From the NCBI GenBank assembly GCA_020723185.1, contig DYJI01000003.1, positions 186,001 through 250,000 of the forward strand: DNA of 64,000 nt, in the 5' to 3' direction. The DNA comes from Sideroxydans lithotrophicus. Its GTDB lineage: Bacteria; Pseudomonadota; Gammaproteobacteria; Burkholderiales; Gallionellaceae. Below are positions 1 to 9,119 of this stretch, in pieces. The notes below the pieces were generated by a model. The model saw only the letters and a list, made by a program, of their open reading frames with translations. It had not been told where the DNA came from and did not search any database. How positions within the stretch are numbered: position 1 is the stretch's first letter; each line of letters starts with the position of its first letter. The position numbers were made by a program, and so were the translations under genes.

Positions 1-1443
1 GCCGATCGGCGCGATGGCGACCTGGAAAGGTGCCATGCCGGCCGGCAGCGCGATGCCGCGTGCATCGAAGTTCTGTTCGATGGCCGCGGCCACGATGCGC
101 GATACGCCGATACCGTAGCAACCCATCTCCATGACCTGTGTCTTGCCGTTCTCGTCCAGATAAGTGGCTTGCAGTGCTTCGGAATACTTGGTGCGCAGCT
201 GGAAGATGTGGCCGACTTCGATTCCTCGGCACAGTTCCAGCGTGCCTTTGCCGTCCGGTGACGGATCGCCCGCCACCACGTTGCGGATGTCCGCGACCAG
301 ATCCGGTTCGGGCAGGTCACGGCCCCAGTTGATGCCGGCGGTGTGGAACTTGGGCTTGTTGCTGCCGGCCACGAAGTCGCTCATCGCGGCGACGGTGCGG
401 TCCGCGATCACGCGCGCCTGGCTGCGGTCGATGCCGACCGGGCCGAGGAAACCGGGCGGGCAGCTGAAGAAGGCGCGGATCTCGTCCTCGCGCGCGAAGC
501 GGAATTCGGACAGGCCGGGCAATTTGTTGACCTTGATCTCGTTCAGGCTGTGGTCGCCGCGCAGCAGCAGGATAACCAGCTTTTCTTCCGCAACGATGGC
601 CAGCAGTTTCACCGTGCGTTGCAAGGGGATGCCAAGCAGTTCGGCCACTTCTTCGCAGGTGGTCTGGCGCGGCGTGTCGACTTCGCGCATGGTCTCGCAG
701 GCAGCTGCACGAGGCGCAGTCGGCGCCAGCGCTTCGGCCAGCTCCACGTTGGCGGCGTAATCCGAGTCCGGGCAGAAAGCCAGGCCGTCCTCGCCGGAAT
801 CGGCCAGCACGTGGAACTCGTGCGAGCCGGAACCGCCGATGGCGCCGGTGTCCGCCGCCACGGCGCGGAACTGCAGGCCGAGGCGCGTGAAGATGCGCGA
901 ATAGGTGTCGTACATCACCTGATAGGTCTGCTCCAGACTACTGAAATCCGCATGGAAGGAATAGGCGTCCTTCATCACGAACTCGCGCGCGCGCATCACG
1001 CCGAAACGCGGACGCACCTCGTCGCGGAACTTGGTCTGTATCTGGTAGAAGTTCAAGGGTAGCTGGCGATAACTCTTCACTTCGCGTCGCGCGATGTCGG
1101 TGATGACTTCCTCGTGGGTGGGGCCGAAGCAGAACTGGTGATCATGCCGGTCGCGGATCTTCAACATCTGCGGGCCGAACACATCCCAGCGTCCCGTCTC
1201 CTGCCACAGTTCGGCGGGCTGCACGGCCGGCATCAGCAGTTCGATGCCGCCGCTGTTGTCCATCTCTTCGCGCACCACGGCCTCGACTTTGCGCAGCACG
1301 CGCAGGCCAAGAGGCATCCAGGTGTATAAGCCACTGGCGAGCTTGCGGATGTAGCCCGCGCGCAGCATCAGGCGGTGGCTGGGCAGTTCGGCCTCGGCAG
1401 GGGCTTCCTTGAGAGTGGAGATGAAGAATTTTGAAACGCGCAT
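1..1443 (-). CDS. proS: Prolyl-tRNA synthetase, 3' end cut by window edge
   Basis: Class II aminoacyl-tRNA synthetase that charges tRNA-Pro in the cytoplasm. The N-terminus begins [15 protein letters not shown] and continues through the bacterial ProS catalytic core ([19 protein letters not shown]) and then the inserted editing domain, roughly residues 230-400, typical of the long bacterial form. 481 codons are visible and the family is about 570 residues, so the C-terminal anticodon-binding domain lies left of the window. The start is the ATG at 1443. It is divergent from rppH, with about 120 bp between the start codons. Nothing looks damaged. Identification is secure; only the missing tail cannot be judged. 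Confidence 0.96.
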   Translation of the reverse strand, partial: MRVSKFFISTLKEAPAEAELPSHRLMLRAGYIRKLASGLYTWMPLGLRVLRKVEAVVREEMDNSGGIELLMPAVQPAELWQETGRWDVFGPQMLKIRDRHDHQFCFGPTHEEVITDIARREVKSYRQLPLNFYQIQTKFRDEVRPRFGVMRAREFVMKDAYSFHADFSSLEQTYQVMYDTYSRIFTRLGLQFRAVAADTGAIGGSGSHEFHVLADSGEDGLAFCPDSDYAANVELAEALAPTAPRAAACETMREVDTPRQTTCEEVAELLGIPLQRTVKLLAIVAEEKLVILLLRGDHSLNEIKVNKLPGLSEFRFAREDEIRAFFSCPPGFLGPVGIDRSQARVIADRTVAAMSDFVAGSNKPKFHTAGINWGRDLPEPDLVADIRNVVAGDPSPDGKGTLELCRGIEVGHIFQLRTKYSEALQATYLDENGKTQVMEMGCYGIGVSRIVAAAIEQNFDARGIALPAGMAPFQVAIAPIG

Positions 1444-1564
1444 GTTATCGACTCGTGGGGCGTAAGTAAGAGGGCGCGATTCTACTGCAAGCTGCCAGCC
1501 CCGTCTTTCCCGCAGGGCTGAAATGTGGAACAATCGGGCCATCGAAAAATGTATGGGGCGAATC

Positions 1565-2065
1565 ATGATAGACCGAGAAGGTTATCGCCCGAACGTCGGC
1601 ATCATTCTGACCAACGCAAAGAATCAGGTATTCTGGGGCAAACGAATCAGGCAGGACGCATGGCAGTTCCCGCAGGGGGGTATCCAGCACGGTGAGACGC
1701 CGGAACAGGCGATGTACCGTGAGCTGCACGAGGAAGTGGGCCTGCAAGCCTGCCATGTGAAGATACTGGGCCGGACCCGGGACTGGATGCGTTACGATGT
1801 GCCGCAAAGTTGGGGCAAGTCGCGCTCGCATTATAAGGGTCAAAAGCAGATTTGGTTCCTGTTGCGTCTGACCGGACGGGACTGTGATGTGTCCTTGCGC
1901 GCGTCAGGACATCCCGAGTTCGACGCCTGGCGCTGGACCGAATACTGGATAGAGTTGGACACCGTGATCGATTTCAAGCGGGATGTATATCGTTCGGCAC
2001 TCAACGAACTGGTGCGTTTCCTGCCCGCCTTGCGCGGACAGGAACATCTGGCAACACAAAAATAG
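1565..2065 (+). CDS. rppH: RNA pyrophosphohydrolase (Nudix)
   Basis: Removes pyrophosphate from the 5' triphosphate end of mRNAs and so starts RNase E-dependent decay. The Nudix box is complete at residues 38-60: G38, E44, then R52-E53-L-x-E56-E57-x-G59. The protein is 166 residues, close to the E. coli enzyme (176). ATGs at 1523 and 1553 lie upstream in frame, but 1565 begins [12 protein letters not shown], which is where family members start. It is divergent from proS, an arrangement I associate with betaproteobacteria. A CBS-domain gene follows 28 bp downstream on the same strand. Confidence 0.94.
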   Translation: MIDREGYRPNVGIILTNAKNQVFWGKRIRQDAWQFPQGGIQHGETPEQAMYRELHEEVGLQACHVKILGRTRDWMRYDVPQSWGKSRSHYKGQKQIWFLLRLTGRDCDVSLRASGHPEFDAWRWTEYWIELDTVIDFKRDVYRSALNELVRFLPALRGQEHLATQK

Positions 2066-2093
2066 CACTCGTCCACTTCACACAGGAGGAATC

Positions 2094-2690
2094 ATGATCA
2101 CCCAGTACAAGCCGTTGACATCTGCAGTATTGAAAACCGGTTCTTCCTTCGTGCGCCCGACCCAGTCCTTGCCCGAGCGTGTCAAGCTCAGCAATCCTGC
2201 CACGGACGTCATGACCGACCTGTCCAAGGTCTCGGTGGTCAGCGTGCGTGCCAAGACCTCGATGGACAAGGCCAATGCCAAGATGATCAAGTACGGCGTG
2301 CGCATGCTGCTGGTGCTGGACGACAACGAGCAGATCGCCGGCCTGATCACCGCCACCGACGTGCTGGGCGAGAAGCCGATGCGCTTCCTGCAGAACATGG
2401 GCGGCACCCATGCCGACATCATGGTGCGCGACATCATGACCACGCAGCGCGAGATGGAAGTGCTGAACATCGAGGACGTGAAGAAGGCCAAGGTCGGTGA
2501 CGTGGTGATGACGCTGAAGGCGGCCCATCGCCAACACTCGATGGTGGCTTCGACGGCGCCCGACGGAACGCAGACCATATGCGGCCTGTTCTCCATCACC
2601 CAGATCGCCCGCCAGCTGGGTGCACAAGTGCAGAACTTCGAGCTGGCAAGCACTTTTGCCGAGATCGAAGCGGTCATCGCCCAGAGTTAA
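2094..2690 (+). CDS. CBS-domain protein
   Basis: 198-residue soluble protein with two cystathionine-beta-synthase (CBS) modules, roughly residues 36-95 and 105-185. Such pairs bind adenine nucleotides and act as sensors. The first module shows KYGVRMLLVLDDNEQIAGLI followed by TATDV, the usual strand-turn-helix pattern. The second has VGDVVMTLKAAHRQHSMVAS and ends in GLFSITQIARQL. No enzyme domain is attached, so its partner is unknown. A strong Shine-Dalgarno AGGAGG lies about 6 bp before the ATG. It sits between rppH and a lipoprotein gene. Domain assignment is firm; the biological role is not. Confidence 0.8.
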   Translation: MITQYKPLTSAVLKTGSSFVRPTQSLPERVKLSNPATDVMTDLSKVSVVSVRAKTSMDKANAKMIKYGVRMLLVLDDNEQIAGLITATDVLGEKPMRFLQNMGGTHADIMVRDIMTTQREMEVLNIEDVKKAKVGDVVMTLKAAHRQHSMVASTAPDGTQTICGLFSITQIARQLGAQVQNFELASTFAEIEAVIAQS

Positions 2691-2742
2691 CATCGCTCGC
2701 CCGCTTTCCGGGCTTGTGTCAGCAAAGTATAAGGAACGCTCA

Positions 2743-3672
2743 ATGTTGAAATCGCAGTGGCTATTCCCCGGATTGTTTCTGGTTGCAATGCTTGCAGGCT
2801 GTGCGGGGACGCAGGAGCCGGGTAATGCCATCTATATGCATATCGGCGACAAACCTTCCCCCAACGCCCGCCAGCAGAAATATCCGGTGATGGTGCGACT
2901 GGCGGCGTATCAGGATGCGCGCGATGTATCCGATCCGCACCTGCTGGGCGTTGCGACGACCCGCGTGCTGGGCATGACGGGCAAGGACATCATGCTGGAT
3001 AGCGAGGTGGCGGCAGCGGTCGGTGCCAGCATGAAGAAACGCCTCAGCGACGATGGATTGCAATTCGTCGAGGCCGACCAGGCGCAGTACCAGTTGGGCG
3101 GTGTGGTCAAGACGCTGGCGGTGGACATCAAGGATCGTGATCAACTGAGCATCGCCATCGAATCTACCTTGACTGAGACCGGCAGCGGGCGGGTCGTCTG
3201 GTCGGGCGTGGTGACCGAGAAGAAGGAGCGTTATGCCGGGGTCATGGGTAACAGCAAAGGAGACGTCGCCAACTTCCTGAAAGCCGGATTGGATGCGGTC
3301 GCGCACAAGACCAGCGAGTCCATCCTGTCCGTGCTGATGGCGACGCGTCCCGAGCTGTTCGGTGTGGCGGGTGTGGCCAAGGTTGTGCCGGGTGTGACGG
3401 TCTATACGGGCGCACCGCCGACCATCGCAGCCCCGCCAGCCGTGGCTACCGGGCCGGTAGCCGCGACAGGCGTGCTGGCACTGACTTCCGAGCCTGCCAA
3501 CGTCAAAGTCTATGTCGACGATGTCTATTACGGCCTGACGCCGCTCGATGCCGAGATGCCCGCAGGCATATATCAGTTGCGTTTCGAACTCGATGGCTAT
3601 GGCAAGAGCAGCGAGAAGGTATCGGTGCGCAGCGGTGACCGCACCGAACTGAAGGTCAAGCTACACCGGTGA
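2743..3672 (+). CDS. Lipoprotein with C-terminal PEGA domain
   Basis: 309-residue predicted outer-membrane or periplasmic lipoprotein. The signal peptide ends in lipobox L-A-G-C with the lipidated Cys at residue 20. The middle (about residues 30-200) is an unassigned domain rich in VAT/GVV strands. A Pro/Ala/Gly linker (around 225-250) leads to a C-terminal PEGA domain, where LALTSEPANVKVYVDDVYYG is followed by L-T-P and a GYGKSSEKVSV strand, typical of surface-layer or envelope binding modules. The ATG at 2743 was chosen because only it gives a proper signal peptide; the frame stays open further upstream. An intrinsic terminator follows directly. Function unknown. Confidence 0.75.
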   Translation: MLKSQWLFPGLFLVAMLAGCAGTQEPGNAIYMHIGDKPSPNARQQKYPVMVRLAAYQDARDVSDPHLLGVATTRVLGMTGKDIMLDSEVAAAVGASMKKRLSDDGLQFVEADQAQYQLGGVVKTLAVDIKDRDQLSIAIESTLTETGSGRVVWSGVVTEKKERYAGVMGNSKGDVANFLKAGLDAVAHKTSESILSVLMATRPELFGVAGVAKVVPGVTVYTGAPPTIAAPPAVATGPVAATGVLALTSEPANVKVYVDDVYYGLTPLDAEMPAGIYQLRFELDGYGKSSEKVSVRSGDRTELKVKLHR

Positions 3673-3694
3673 GTATGGGCCGGCCAGAAAAAAA

Positions 3695-3718
3695 GCCCGC
3701 GTGATGCGGGCTTTTTCA
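3695..3718. terminator. Bidirectional intrinsic terminator
   Basis: Perfect stem GCCCGC / GCGGGC with loop GTGAT, preceded by an A-run and followed by five Ts. It lies between the convergent PEGA lipoprotein gene and dut, so it can serve both strands. Confidence 0.85.
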
Positions 3719-3730
3719 TTGGGACAGGGG

Positions 3731-4180
3731 TCAGTGCTTGCCGGTGCTGCCGAAACCCCCTGCGCCGCGATGGCTGATGGGGAATTCTTCCACGATATTG
3801 AACTGCACCTGTGCCACAGGCACGATCACCATCTGTGCGATACGTTCCATCGGCATCAGTTCGAACGGGTGAGAACCGCGGTTCCAGACCGAGATGAAGA
3901 TCTGTCCCTGATAGTCCGAGTCGATCAGGCCGACCAGATTGCCGAGCACGATGCCATGTTTGTGGCCGAGGCCGGAACGGGGCAGGATCATCGCGGCGTA
4001 GTGCGGGTCGTTGAGGTGCAGCGCAACGCCGCTGGGAACCAACTCGCATTGCCCCGGCCGAATGGTGACGGCATGGTCTATGCAAGCGCGCAGATCGATG
4101 CCGGCAGAGCCCGGTGTGGCGTACAGCGGCGGATGATCGTGCAGGCGCGGGTCGAGTATCTTGACGTCCACTTTCTTCAT
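3731..4180 (-). CDS. dut: dUTP diphosphatase
   Basis: Trimeric dUTPase that hydrolyses dUTP to dUMP and pyrophosphate, keeping uracil out of DNA and feeding thymidylate synthesis. All five motifs are visible: GSAGIDLRA (residues 24-32), [28 protein letters not shown], and the C-terminal [12 protein letters not shown] that closes over the active site. Length 149 residues matches the family. Its ATG overlaps the coaBC stop by 4 nt (ATGA), so the two are translationally coupled, an arrangement widespread in proteobacteria. The terminator at 3695-3718 ends the unit. Confidence 0.97.
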   Translation of the reverse strand: MKKVDVKILDPRLHDHPPLYATPGSAGIDLRACIDHAVTIRPGQCELVPSGVALHLNDPHYAAMILPRSGLGHKHGIVLGNLVGLIDSDYQGQIFISVWNRGSHPFELMPMERIAQMVIVPVAQVQFNIVEEFPISHRGAGGFGSTGKH

Positions 4181-5391
4181 TGCGATTTCCCTTTCTTGTA
4201 AAGCATGGCGGCATGCCGCAACAGGGCGCGTGCCAGTGACAATTTGTCGGTGCGCGGCAATACATGTTCACCCGCATCGTCGAACAGCACGAGTTCGTTA
4301 TCCTCTGCACCGATGGCATCCTGAGCCAGATTGGCGGCCAGCAGCGGGATGTTCTTCTTCTTGCGCTTGGCCGTCGCGTGCTCGCGCAGTCTCTCGCTTT
4401 CGGCGGCGAAGCCCACGCAGAAAGGGGGAGGGGTCTGGCTGGCGACCCAGCCGAGGATGTCGGGATTAGGTATCAGTTCCAGATGCAGGTTGGCATCGCT
4501 CTTCTTGATCTTCTGTGTACTCGGTTGCGCCGCACGATAATCGGCTACGGCGGCGACGCCGATGAACATGTCGCTCTGCGGCACAGCCTGCTGCACTGCC
4601 TCGAACATCTCCGCTGCGGAAGTGACATTCCGCACTTGCGCGCCGGGAGGCGGTGCAAGCGCAACAGGTCCTGAAACGAGTGTGACCTGTGCGCCCATCT
4701 CTATGGCGGCCTGCGCGATGGCATAGCCCATCTTGCCGCTGCTGCGATTGGTGATGCCGCGCACCGCGTCGATGGCTTCATAGGTCGGGCCGGCGGTGAC
4801 GAGCAGGCGCACGCCTGCAAGCTCACCGGAGCGTTCAGTCGACAAGGCGTCCAGGATGTCCTGTGCCAGAGCTTCCGCTTCCAGCATGCGTCCCATGCCT
4901 TCCTCGCCGCAGGCCTGCACGCCGCTGACCGGGCCGAGCAGCGTCACGCCGTCCGTGGCCAGTTGCCGCACGTTGCGCTGTGTCACGGCATTCGACCACA
5001 TCTGCCTGTTCATGGCCGGTGCGACCAGTAGCGGGCAATCGCGCGCCAGGCAAAGCGTGGACAGCAGATCGTCCGCCAGGCCATGCGCCAGCTTGGAGAT
5101 GAAGTCGGCCGTGGCCGGAGCGATCACGATCGCATCGGCCATGCGACTGCTGTGGATGTGCGACATGCCTTTGTCATCCTGCCATTGGTCGAGCAGGACG
5201 GGCTGGCCAGTGAGCGCCTGCAGGGTGGCGGGGGTGATGAAGTGTGTCGCGGCGTCGGTCATCGCCACCTGCACCGTGACACCCTGTTTGATCAGCAGGC
5301 GAGCCAGTTCGGCGGCCTTGTAGGCCGCGATGCCGCCGGTGATGCCGAGCACGATGCGTCGCTGGGGAGTGGCTGGTGTCATGTCGCGCAT
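4177..5391 (-). CDS. coaBC: Bifunctional phosphopantothenoylcysteine decarboxylase / phosphopantothenate-cysteine ligase
   Basis: Catalyses two successive steps of coenzyme A synthesis. The N-terminal CoaC flavoprotein domain shows [18 protein letters not shown], the substrate motif PAMNRQMW and the active-site loop [11 protein letters not shown]. The C-terminal CoaB Rossmann domain shows [13 protein letters not shown] then [12 protein letters not shown], and later GVAAVADY. The product is 404 residues from the ATG at 5391, or 401 from 5382 (MTPATPQRR); E. coli has about 406. The frame stays open further upstream but without family similarity, so those starts were rejected. It is followed by dut with a 4-nt overlap. 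Confidence 0.95.
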   Translation of the reverse strand: MRDMTPATPQRRIVLGITGGIAAYKAAELARLLIKQGVTVQVAMTDAATHFITPATLQALTGQPVLLDQWQDDKGMSHIHSSRMADAIVIAPATADFISKLAHGLADDLLSTLCLARDCPLLVAPAMNRQMWSNAVTQRNVRQLATDGVTLLGPVSGVQACGEEGMGRMLEAEALAQDILDALSTERSGELAGVRLLVTAGPTYEAIDAVRGITNRSSGKMGYAIAQAAIEMGAQVTLVSGPVALAPPPGAQVRNVTSAAEMFEAVQQAVPQSDMFIGVAAVADYRAAQPSTQKIKKSDANLHLELIPNPDILGWVASQTPPPFCVGFAAESERLREHATAKRKKKNIPLLAANLAQDAIGAEDNELVLFDDAGEHVLPRTDKLSLARALLRHAAMLYKKGKSQ

Positions 5392-5432
5392 CTTAACAAG
5401 AAAGTATGGCTTATGCGGGTGTGGCGGCCGGG

Positions 5433-6248
5433 TCAATGCTGGCAGTGCGGGCAATAGAAGGTCGAGCGTTGTCCTTGCCTGATGACGCGGACCGGCGTCC
5501 TGCAGCGGTGGCAAACTTCGCCGCCGCGCCCGTAGACGAAGTAATGCTGCTGGAAGTAGCCGCTCGAACCGTCGCTGTGGATGAAGTCGCGTAGCGAACT
5601 GCCCCCCTTGTCGATGGCGGCGCGCAACACCTCCTGCACGGTCTGCACCAATATCGCGCAACGGGCTCGCGACAGCCGCTTTGCCGGAAGTTGCGGGCGG
5701 ATGCCGGCACGGAACAGCGCCTCGTTGGCGTAGATGTTGCCCACGCCGACCACCAGGTGGTTGTCCATCAGTGCCAGTTTGATCGCGGCGCTGCGCGAGC
5801 GGGTGGCGCGGTACAGATAGTCTGCGTCGAAAGCCTCGCCCAATGGCTCCGGTCCGAGCGTCACCAGCAATGGATGTTCAAGGATGTCCCCTTTGTGCCA
5901 CAACACGGCACCGAAGCGTCGCGGGTCGCGCAGGCGCATCAGTTTGCCGTTGTCCAGCACGAGGTCGAAATGGTCGTGTCTTTCCGGCGGAGTGCCGTGC
6001 GGCAGGATGCGCAGGCTGCCGCTCATGCCCAGATGCAGGATCAGCGTGCCGTGTTCGAATGCAATCAGCAGATATTTCGCGCGGCGCTGCAAACCGAGGA
6101 TCGCGCGGCCTCGCAACAGCGAAGGCAATGCGGCGGGTATCGGCCAGCGCAGTTGCGCATTGCGCACGATCACGTCTTGCACGAGTGCCCCTTGCAGGTG
6201 CGGCGCGATGCCGCGCAGCGTGGTCTCGACTTCGGGTAACTCGGGCAT
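5433..6248 (-). CDS. mutM: Formamidopyrimidine-DNA glycosylase (Fpg)
   Basis: Base-excision repair enzyme that removes 8-oxoguanine and ring-opened purines and nicks the abasic site. The protein must begin [11 protein letters not shown] because Pro2 is the catalytic nucleophile and Glu3 assists; this fixes the start at 6248 rather than 6275. The C-terminal zinc finger is intact: CHRC, 16 residues, CPHC. The length of 271 residues is standard. The start codon overlaps the stop of the upstream Gld-like gene (TGATG), so it may be cotranscribed with the ABC genes at 6248-9038. coaBC follows 41 bp downstream on the same strand. Confidence 0.96.
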   Translation of the reverse strand: MPELPEVETTLRGIAPHLQGALVQDVIVRNAQLRWPIPAALPSLLRGRAILGLQRRAKYLLIAFEHGTLILHLGMSGSLRILPHGTPPERHDHFDLVLDNGKLMRLRDPRRFGAVLWHKGDILEHPLLVTLGPEPLGEAFDADYLYRATRSRSAAIKLALMDNHLVVGVGNIYANEALFRAGIRPQLPAKRLSRARCAILVQTVQEVLRAAIDKGGSSLRDFIHSDGSSGYFQQHYFVYGRGGEVCHRCRTPVRVIRQGQRSTFYCPHCQH

Positions 6249-7573
6249 CAGGCGGCGCGATGTCTGCGCCACCACAGCAAGCCGCCGATGGCGACCATCA
6301 GCAGCGGCAGCGCGAGCAGCAGACTGTAGGTGAACACGGTCAATTGGAGCTTGCTGAAGGTGAGGGCACCGTCCTTGGCCGTATGCGGGGCGAGCGTGAT
6401 GAACTGTTCGTCGCCCGCCAGCCAGTTCACCATGTTCATGCCCAGATCCAGGTTGCCGCCGTTGCCCGAATATGCGTTCGACAGGAAGGCACCGCTGCCG
6501 ACCACCACGATGCGCTGCTCATGTCCGGGGTCACCGCGCTGCAGGGAGACAGCGAGACTGAACGGGCCGGGGACATCCTGCGTCGCATCGAAGCGCAGGT
6601 CGCGCCGCTGGCTCACCCAGCCGTTGGTCGCGCCTTCAACCAGGGTGTGGCGCACCCAGTCCGGATTGTCTTCCGCGTTCAGCGCGGTGGCATACGGGAA
6701 TGCGGTGATCAGGTCGAAATCGCGCGTGACGGCGTGCGGCGGGTAGCCGCCACCCAGCGTCCAGTCCGAAGGGGCGTTCAGTTGCTGCGCTGCGGGGTCG
6801 ACGATCATGCCCGGCAGCGGGTCGATATGCAGTCGTTCGGCCAGACTCTCCAGGCCGCGCAGAGGCTCGGCATCCAGCAGCCACAGCAGGTTGCCGCCGC
6901 GTTCCACGAAGCGCAGCAGTTTGGCGCTCTCACCCTTGAACAGTTTGTGCTGTGGCTGGGTGATCACCAGCAGGCTGATGTTGTCGGGCACCTCCGGCGC
7001 GACGGTCAGATTGAGCGGGGAGACGCGGTAACCGTTCTGCACCAGTCTGCGCCCGAACTCGCCCAGATCATGGTTGGCGTTGCCGTCCAGCTTGCGTTCG
7101 CCATGGCCGGTCACATACATCACCCATTGTTCGCGGTTGCGGGCCAGGCGCATCAGGGCGCTGGTCAGCGTCTGCTCGTTGAGCGTAGTCAGGTGCTCGC
7201 TGCGGCCGGCGTAATGCACCACCATCTCGCCGTTGCCGCGTATGCCGGATTTTCGCAGCGCTTCTGGTTCCTTCAAGGGGTCGATGAAAGTGAGGTGGAT
7301 GTCGGATTTATAGCGCTGGTACAGCGCGACGAAATCGCTCACCAGCTTGCGCACATCGCCTTGCTGAGCATCCTGCCCGGTGGCGAAGACGGTGATGTCC
7401 AGCGGCTGGTCGAGCTGGGCCAGGATATGCACGCTGCCTTCTTCCAGGCTGTTCAGCGCGTTCTGCGTGAAGTCGTGCTGCAAGGGGAAGCGTGCGGCCA
7501 ACTGGAACAGTGCGACGCAGGCCGCGAGCAGGACGATGTAGAACAGGCTGCGATAGACCAGCGGACGGTTCAT
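6248..7573 (-). CDS. GldG-like auxiliary protein of an ABC exporter
   Basis: 441-residue membrane-anchored protein. One N-terminal transmembrane segment ([20 protein letters not shown]) is followed by a large extracytoplasmic domain and a second transmembrane segment near the C-terminus ([19 protein letters not shown]). The soluble part has the ABC-type Gld/DUF4350-like pattern, including [17 protein letters not shown] and [11 protein letters not shown], a non-catalytic glutamine-amidotransferase-like fold. Together with the permease and ATPase just upstream it forms a three-gene exporter of the GldA-GldF-GldG type. Start and stop codons overlap those of its neighbours by one base. The transported substrate is not known for proteobacterial versions. 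Confidence 0.78.
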   Translation of the reverse strand: MNRPLVYRSLFYIVLLAACVALFQLAARFPLQHDFTQNALNSLEEGSVHILAQLDQPLDITVFATGQDAQQGDVRKLVSDFVALYQRYKSDIHLTFIDPLKEPEALRKSGIRGNGEMVVHYAGRSEHLTTLNEQTLTSALMRLARNREQWVMYVTGHGERKLDGNANHDLGEFGRRLVQNGYRVSPLNLTVAPEVPDNISLLVITQPQHKLFKGESAKLLRFVERGGNLLWLLDAEPLRGLESLAERLHIDPLPGMIVDPAAQQLNAPSDWTLGGGYPPHAVTRDFDLITAFPYATALNAEDNPDWVRHTLVEGATNGWVSQRRDLRFDATQDVPGPFSLAVSLQRGDPGHEQRIVVVGSGAFLSNAYSGNGGNLDLGMNMVNWLAGDEQFITLAPHTAKDGALTFSKLQLTVFTYSLLLALPLLMVAIGGLLWWRRHRAA

Positions 7574-8304
7574 CAATGGCCTCCCCGTTCGCGGCGCAGA
7601 TGATGGATGGTCAGCAGCAGGAAGAAGACGCAGAACAGGATGAAGTAGACGATGTCCGCGCTGCTGAGCAAGCCCGAGTTCAGATTCTGGAAATGCGTGT
7701 TGGGCGACAGCGCGCGCAAGGTGCCGCCCGCCATCTCCAGCAGCCACAGCGCGACCGAGACAGCCAGTGCGGTGAAGGCCGCAACCACCGGCTGGCGGCT
7801 GATGGCGGAAAAATACAGGCCGAGTGCGGCATAGGCGGCGGCGAGCAGCCACAGGCCGAGCAGGTTGCACAGGATCAGCCCGGCATCGGCAGCTGTGCCC
7901 AGCGCCAGCAGTGCCATCATCGCCACGGCAGCCAGGATGACGAGGGATAGCAGCGCCAGCAGACCGGCGAACTTGCCGAGCACGATCTGTGCGGAAGAGA
8001 GCGGGGAGGTCGACAGCAGCAGCCAGGTCTGGTTGCGCCGCTCTTCCGCGATCAGGCGCATGCTGAACAGGGGCGTCAGCATCATGAGCAGCAGTGCGAG
8101 CAGATTGGCGAGCGGCGCGGCGATGGAGATGGTCGCGCCCGGCGCGTCGTCCATCTGTGCCAGCTGCGTTTGTACTTGCAGGTAATCGTCCAGGCGCGCC
8201 AGGAAGAACCAGCCGAGGATGAACTGCAGCAGCGCCAGCATCATCCAGGTCGATGGCGCACTGAACAGGGTGTGCAGGTCTTTGCGGGCGAGGATGCGGA
8301 TCAT
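7573..8304 (-). CDS. ABC-2 type permease (GldF-like)
   Basis: 243-residue integral membrane protein, the permease half of the exporter encoded at 6248-9038. It begins MIRILARKDLHTLFSAPSTW, the usual ABC-2 entry sequence, and has about six hydrophobic segments. The start at 8304 overlaps the stop of the ATPase gene by 4 nt (ATGA), and its stop overlaps the next ATG (TGATG), so the three genes are strictly coupled. A longer frame to 8499 exists but would run through the ATPase coding region. Substrate unknown. Confidence 0.8.
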   Translation of the reverse strand: MIRILARKDLHTLFSAPSTWMMLALLQFILGWFFLARLDDYLQVQTQLAQMDDAPGATISIAAPLANLLALLLMMLTPLFSMRLIAEERRNQTWLLLSTSPLSSAQIVLGKFAGLLALLSLVILAAVAMMALLALGTAADAGLILCNLLGLWLLAAAYAALGLYFSAISRQPVVAAFTALAVSVALWLLEMAGGTLRALSPNTHFQNLNSGLLSSADIVYFILFCVFFLLLTIHHLRRERGGH

Positions 8305-9038
8305 GTCGGCGTACTTCCCGCATCGGCGTTCAGGCGCAGGAAGCTCGATTCGATATCGCTCTGTGCGCGCAACTCGTCCAGCGTGCCGTTGAAGATCGCG
8401 CGCCCCTCGCGCAGGATCACGGCGCGGTCGCAGACTTGCTCGACCTCGTGCAGCAGGTGGGTGGACAGGATCACGCTGCTGGAATCCCCAAGTTCGCATA
8501 TCAGGTCGCGGATGTCGCGGATCTGCGCCGGGTCGAGGCCGACCGTGGGTTCGTCCAGGATGACCACTGCCGGTCGGTGGATGATCGCTTGGGCGATGCC
8601 CACGCGCTGCTGGTAGCCTTTGGAAAGGTCACCTATCAGGCGGCGTCCGTGATCAAGCAGGCCGCAACGTCTTTTCGCCAGTTCCAGATGTTCGGACAAA
8701 TGTGTCTTGTCCAGCTTGTGCAGGCGGGCGGCGAACAGCAACTGGTCGTCCACGCGCATGTCGCGATAGAGCGGGGGATGCTCGGGCAGGAAGCCGAGGC
8801 AGGCCTTGCCCAGGTCCGGGCGTCGAGACAGGTCGAAATCGCAGACCTCGACCTTGCCGCTGTCGGGTTGCAGCGCGCCGGACAACATCATCAGCGTGGT
8901 GCTTTTTCCGGCACCGTTGTGGCCCAGCAAACCCAGCACCTCGCCCCGCCGCAGCTCCAGGGACACATCGTCCACGACCCGGTGTCTGCCGTGTGAGCAC
9001 ACCAGATTCCGGGCGGAAAGCGTAGTTGGGGCGGGCAT
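8301..9038 (-). CDS. ABC transporter ATP-binding protein (GldA-like)
   Basis: 245-residue cytoplasmic ATPase subunit. Walker A is GHNGAGKST, the ABC signature region reads LSKGYQQRVGIAQ (an LSKGY variant of LSGGQ, common in ABC-2 exporters), Walker B is AVVILDEPTVGLDP, and the H-loop is ILSTHLL. It is the first gene of the exporter operon. The intergenic gap to the divergent TPR lipoprotein gene is only about 80 bp and must hold both promoters. Confidence 0.88.
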   Translation of the reverse strand: MPAPTTLSARNLVCSHGRHRVVDDVSLELRRGEVLGLLGHNGAGKSTTLMMLSGALQPDSGKVEVCDFDLSRRPDLGKACLGFLPEHPPLYRDMRVDDQLLFAARLHKLDKTHLSEHLELAKRRCGLLDHGRRLIGDLSKGYQQRVGIAQAIIHRPAVVILDEPTVGLDPAQIRDIRDLICELGDSSSVILSTHLLHEVEQVCDRAVILREGRAIFNGTLDELRAQSDIESSFLRLNADAGSTPT

Positions 9039-9119
9039 GGAGGGTGGGTGTCGCGCGGTTTTGAGTTGCGGCGAATATAACCTAAACTGTCGGCTCGCAT
9101 CAAAACACTCGGGCCCTAG

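Noticed and set aside
2001-2831. 276-codon minus-strand frame opposite the CBS gene
   Set aside because: It is a shadow of a GC-rich gene: His/Gln/Arg-heavy translation with no family features.
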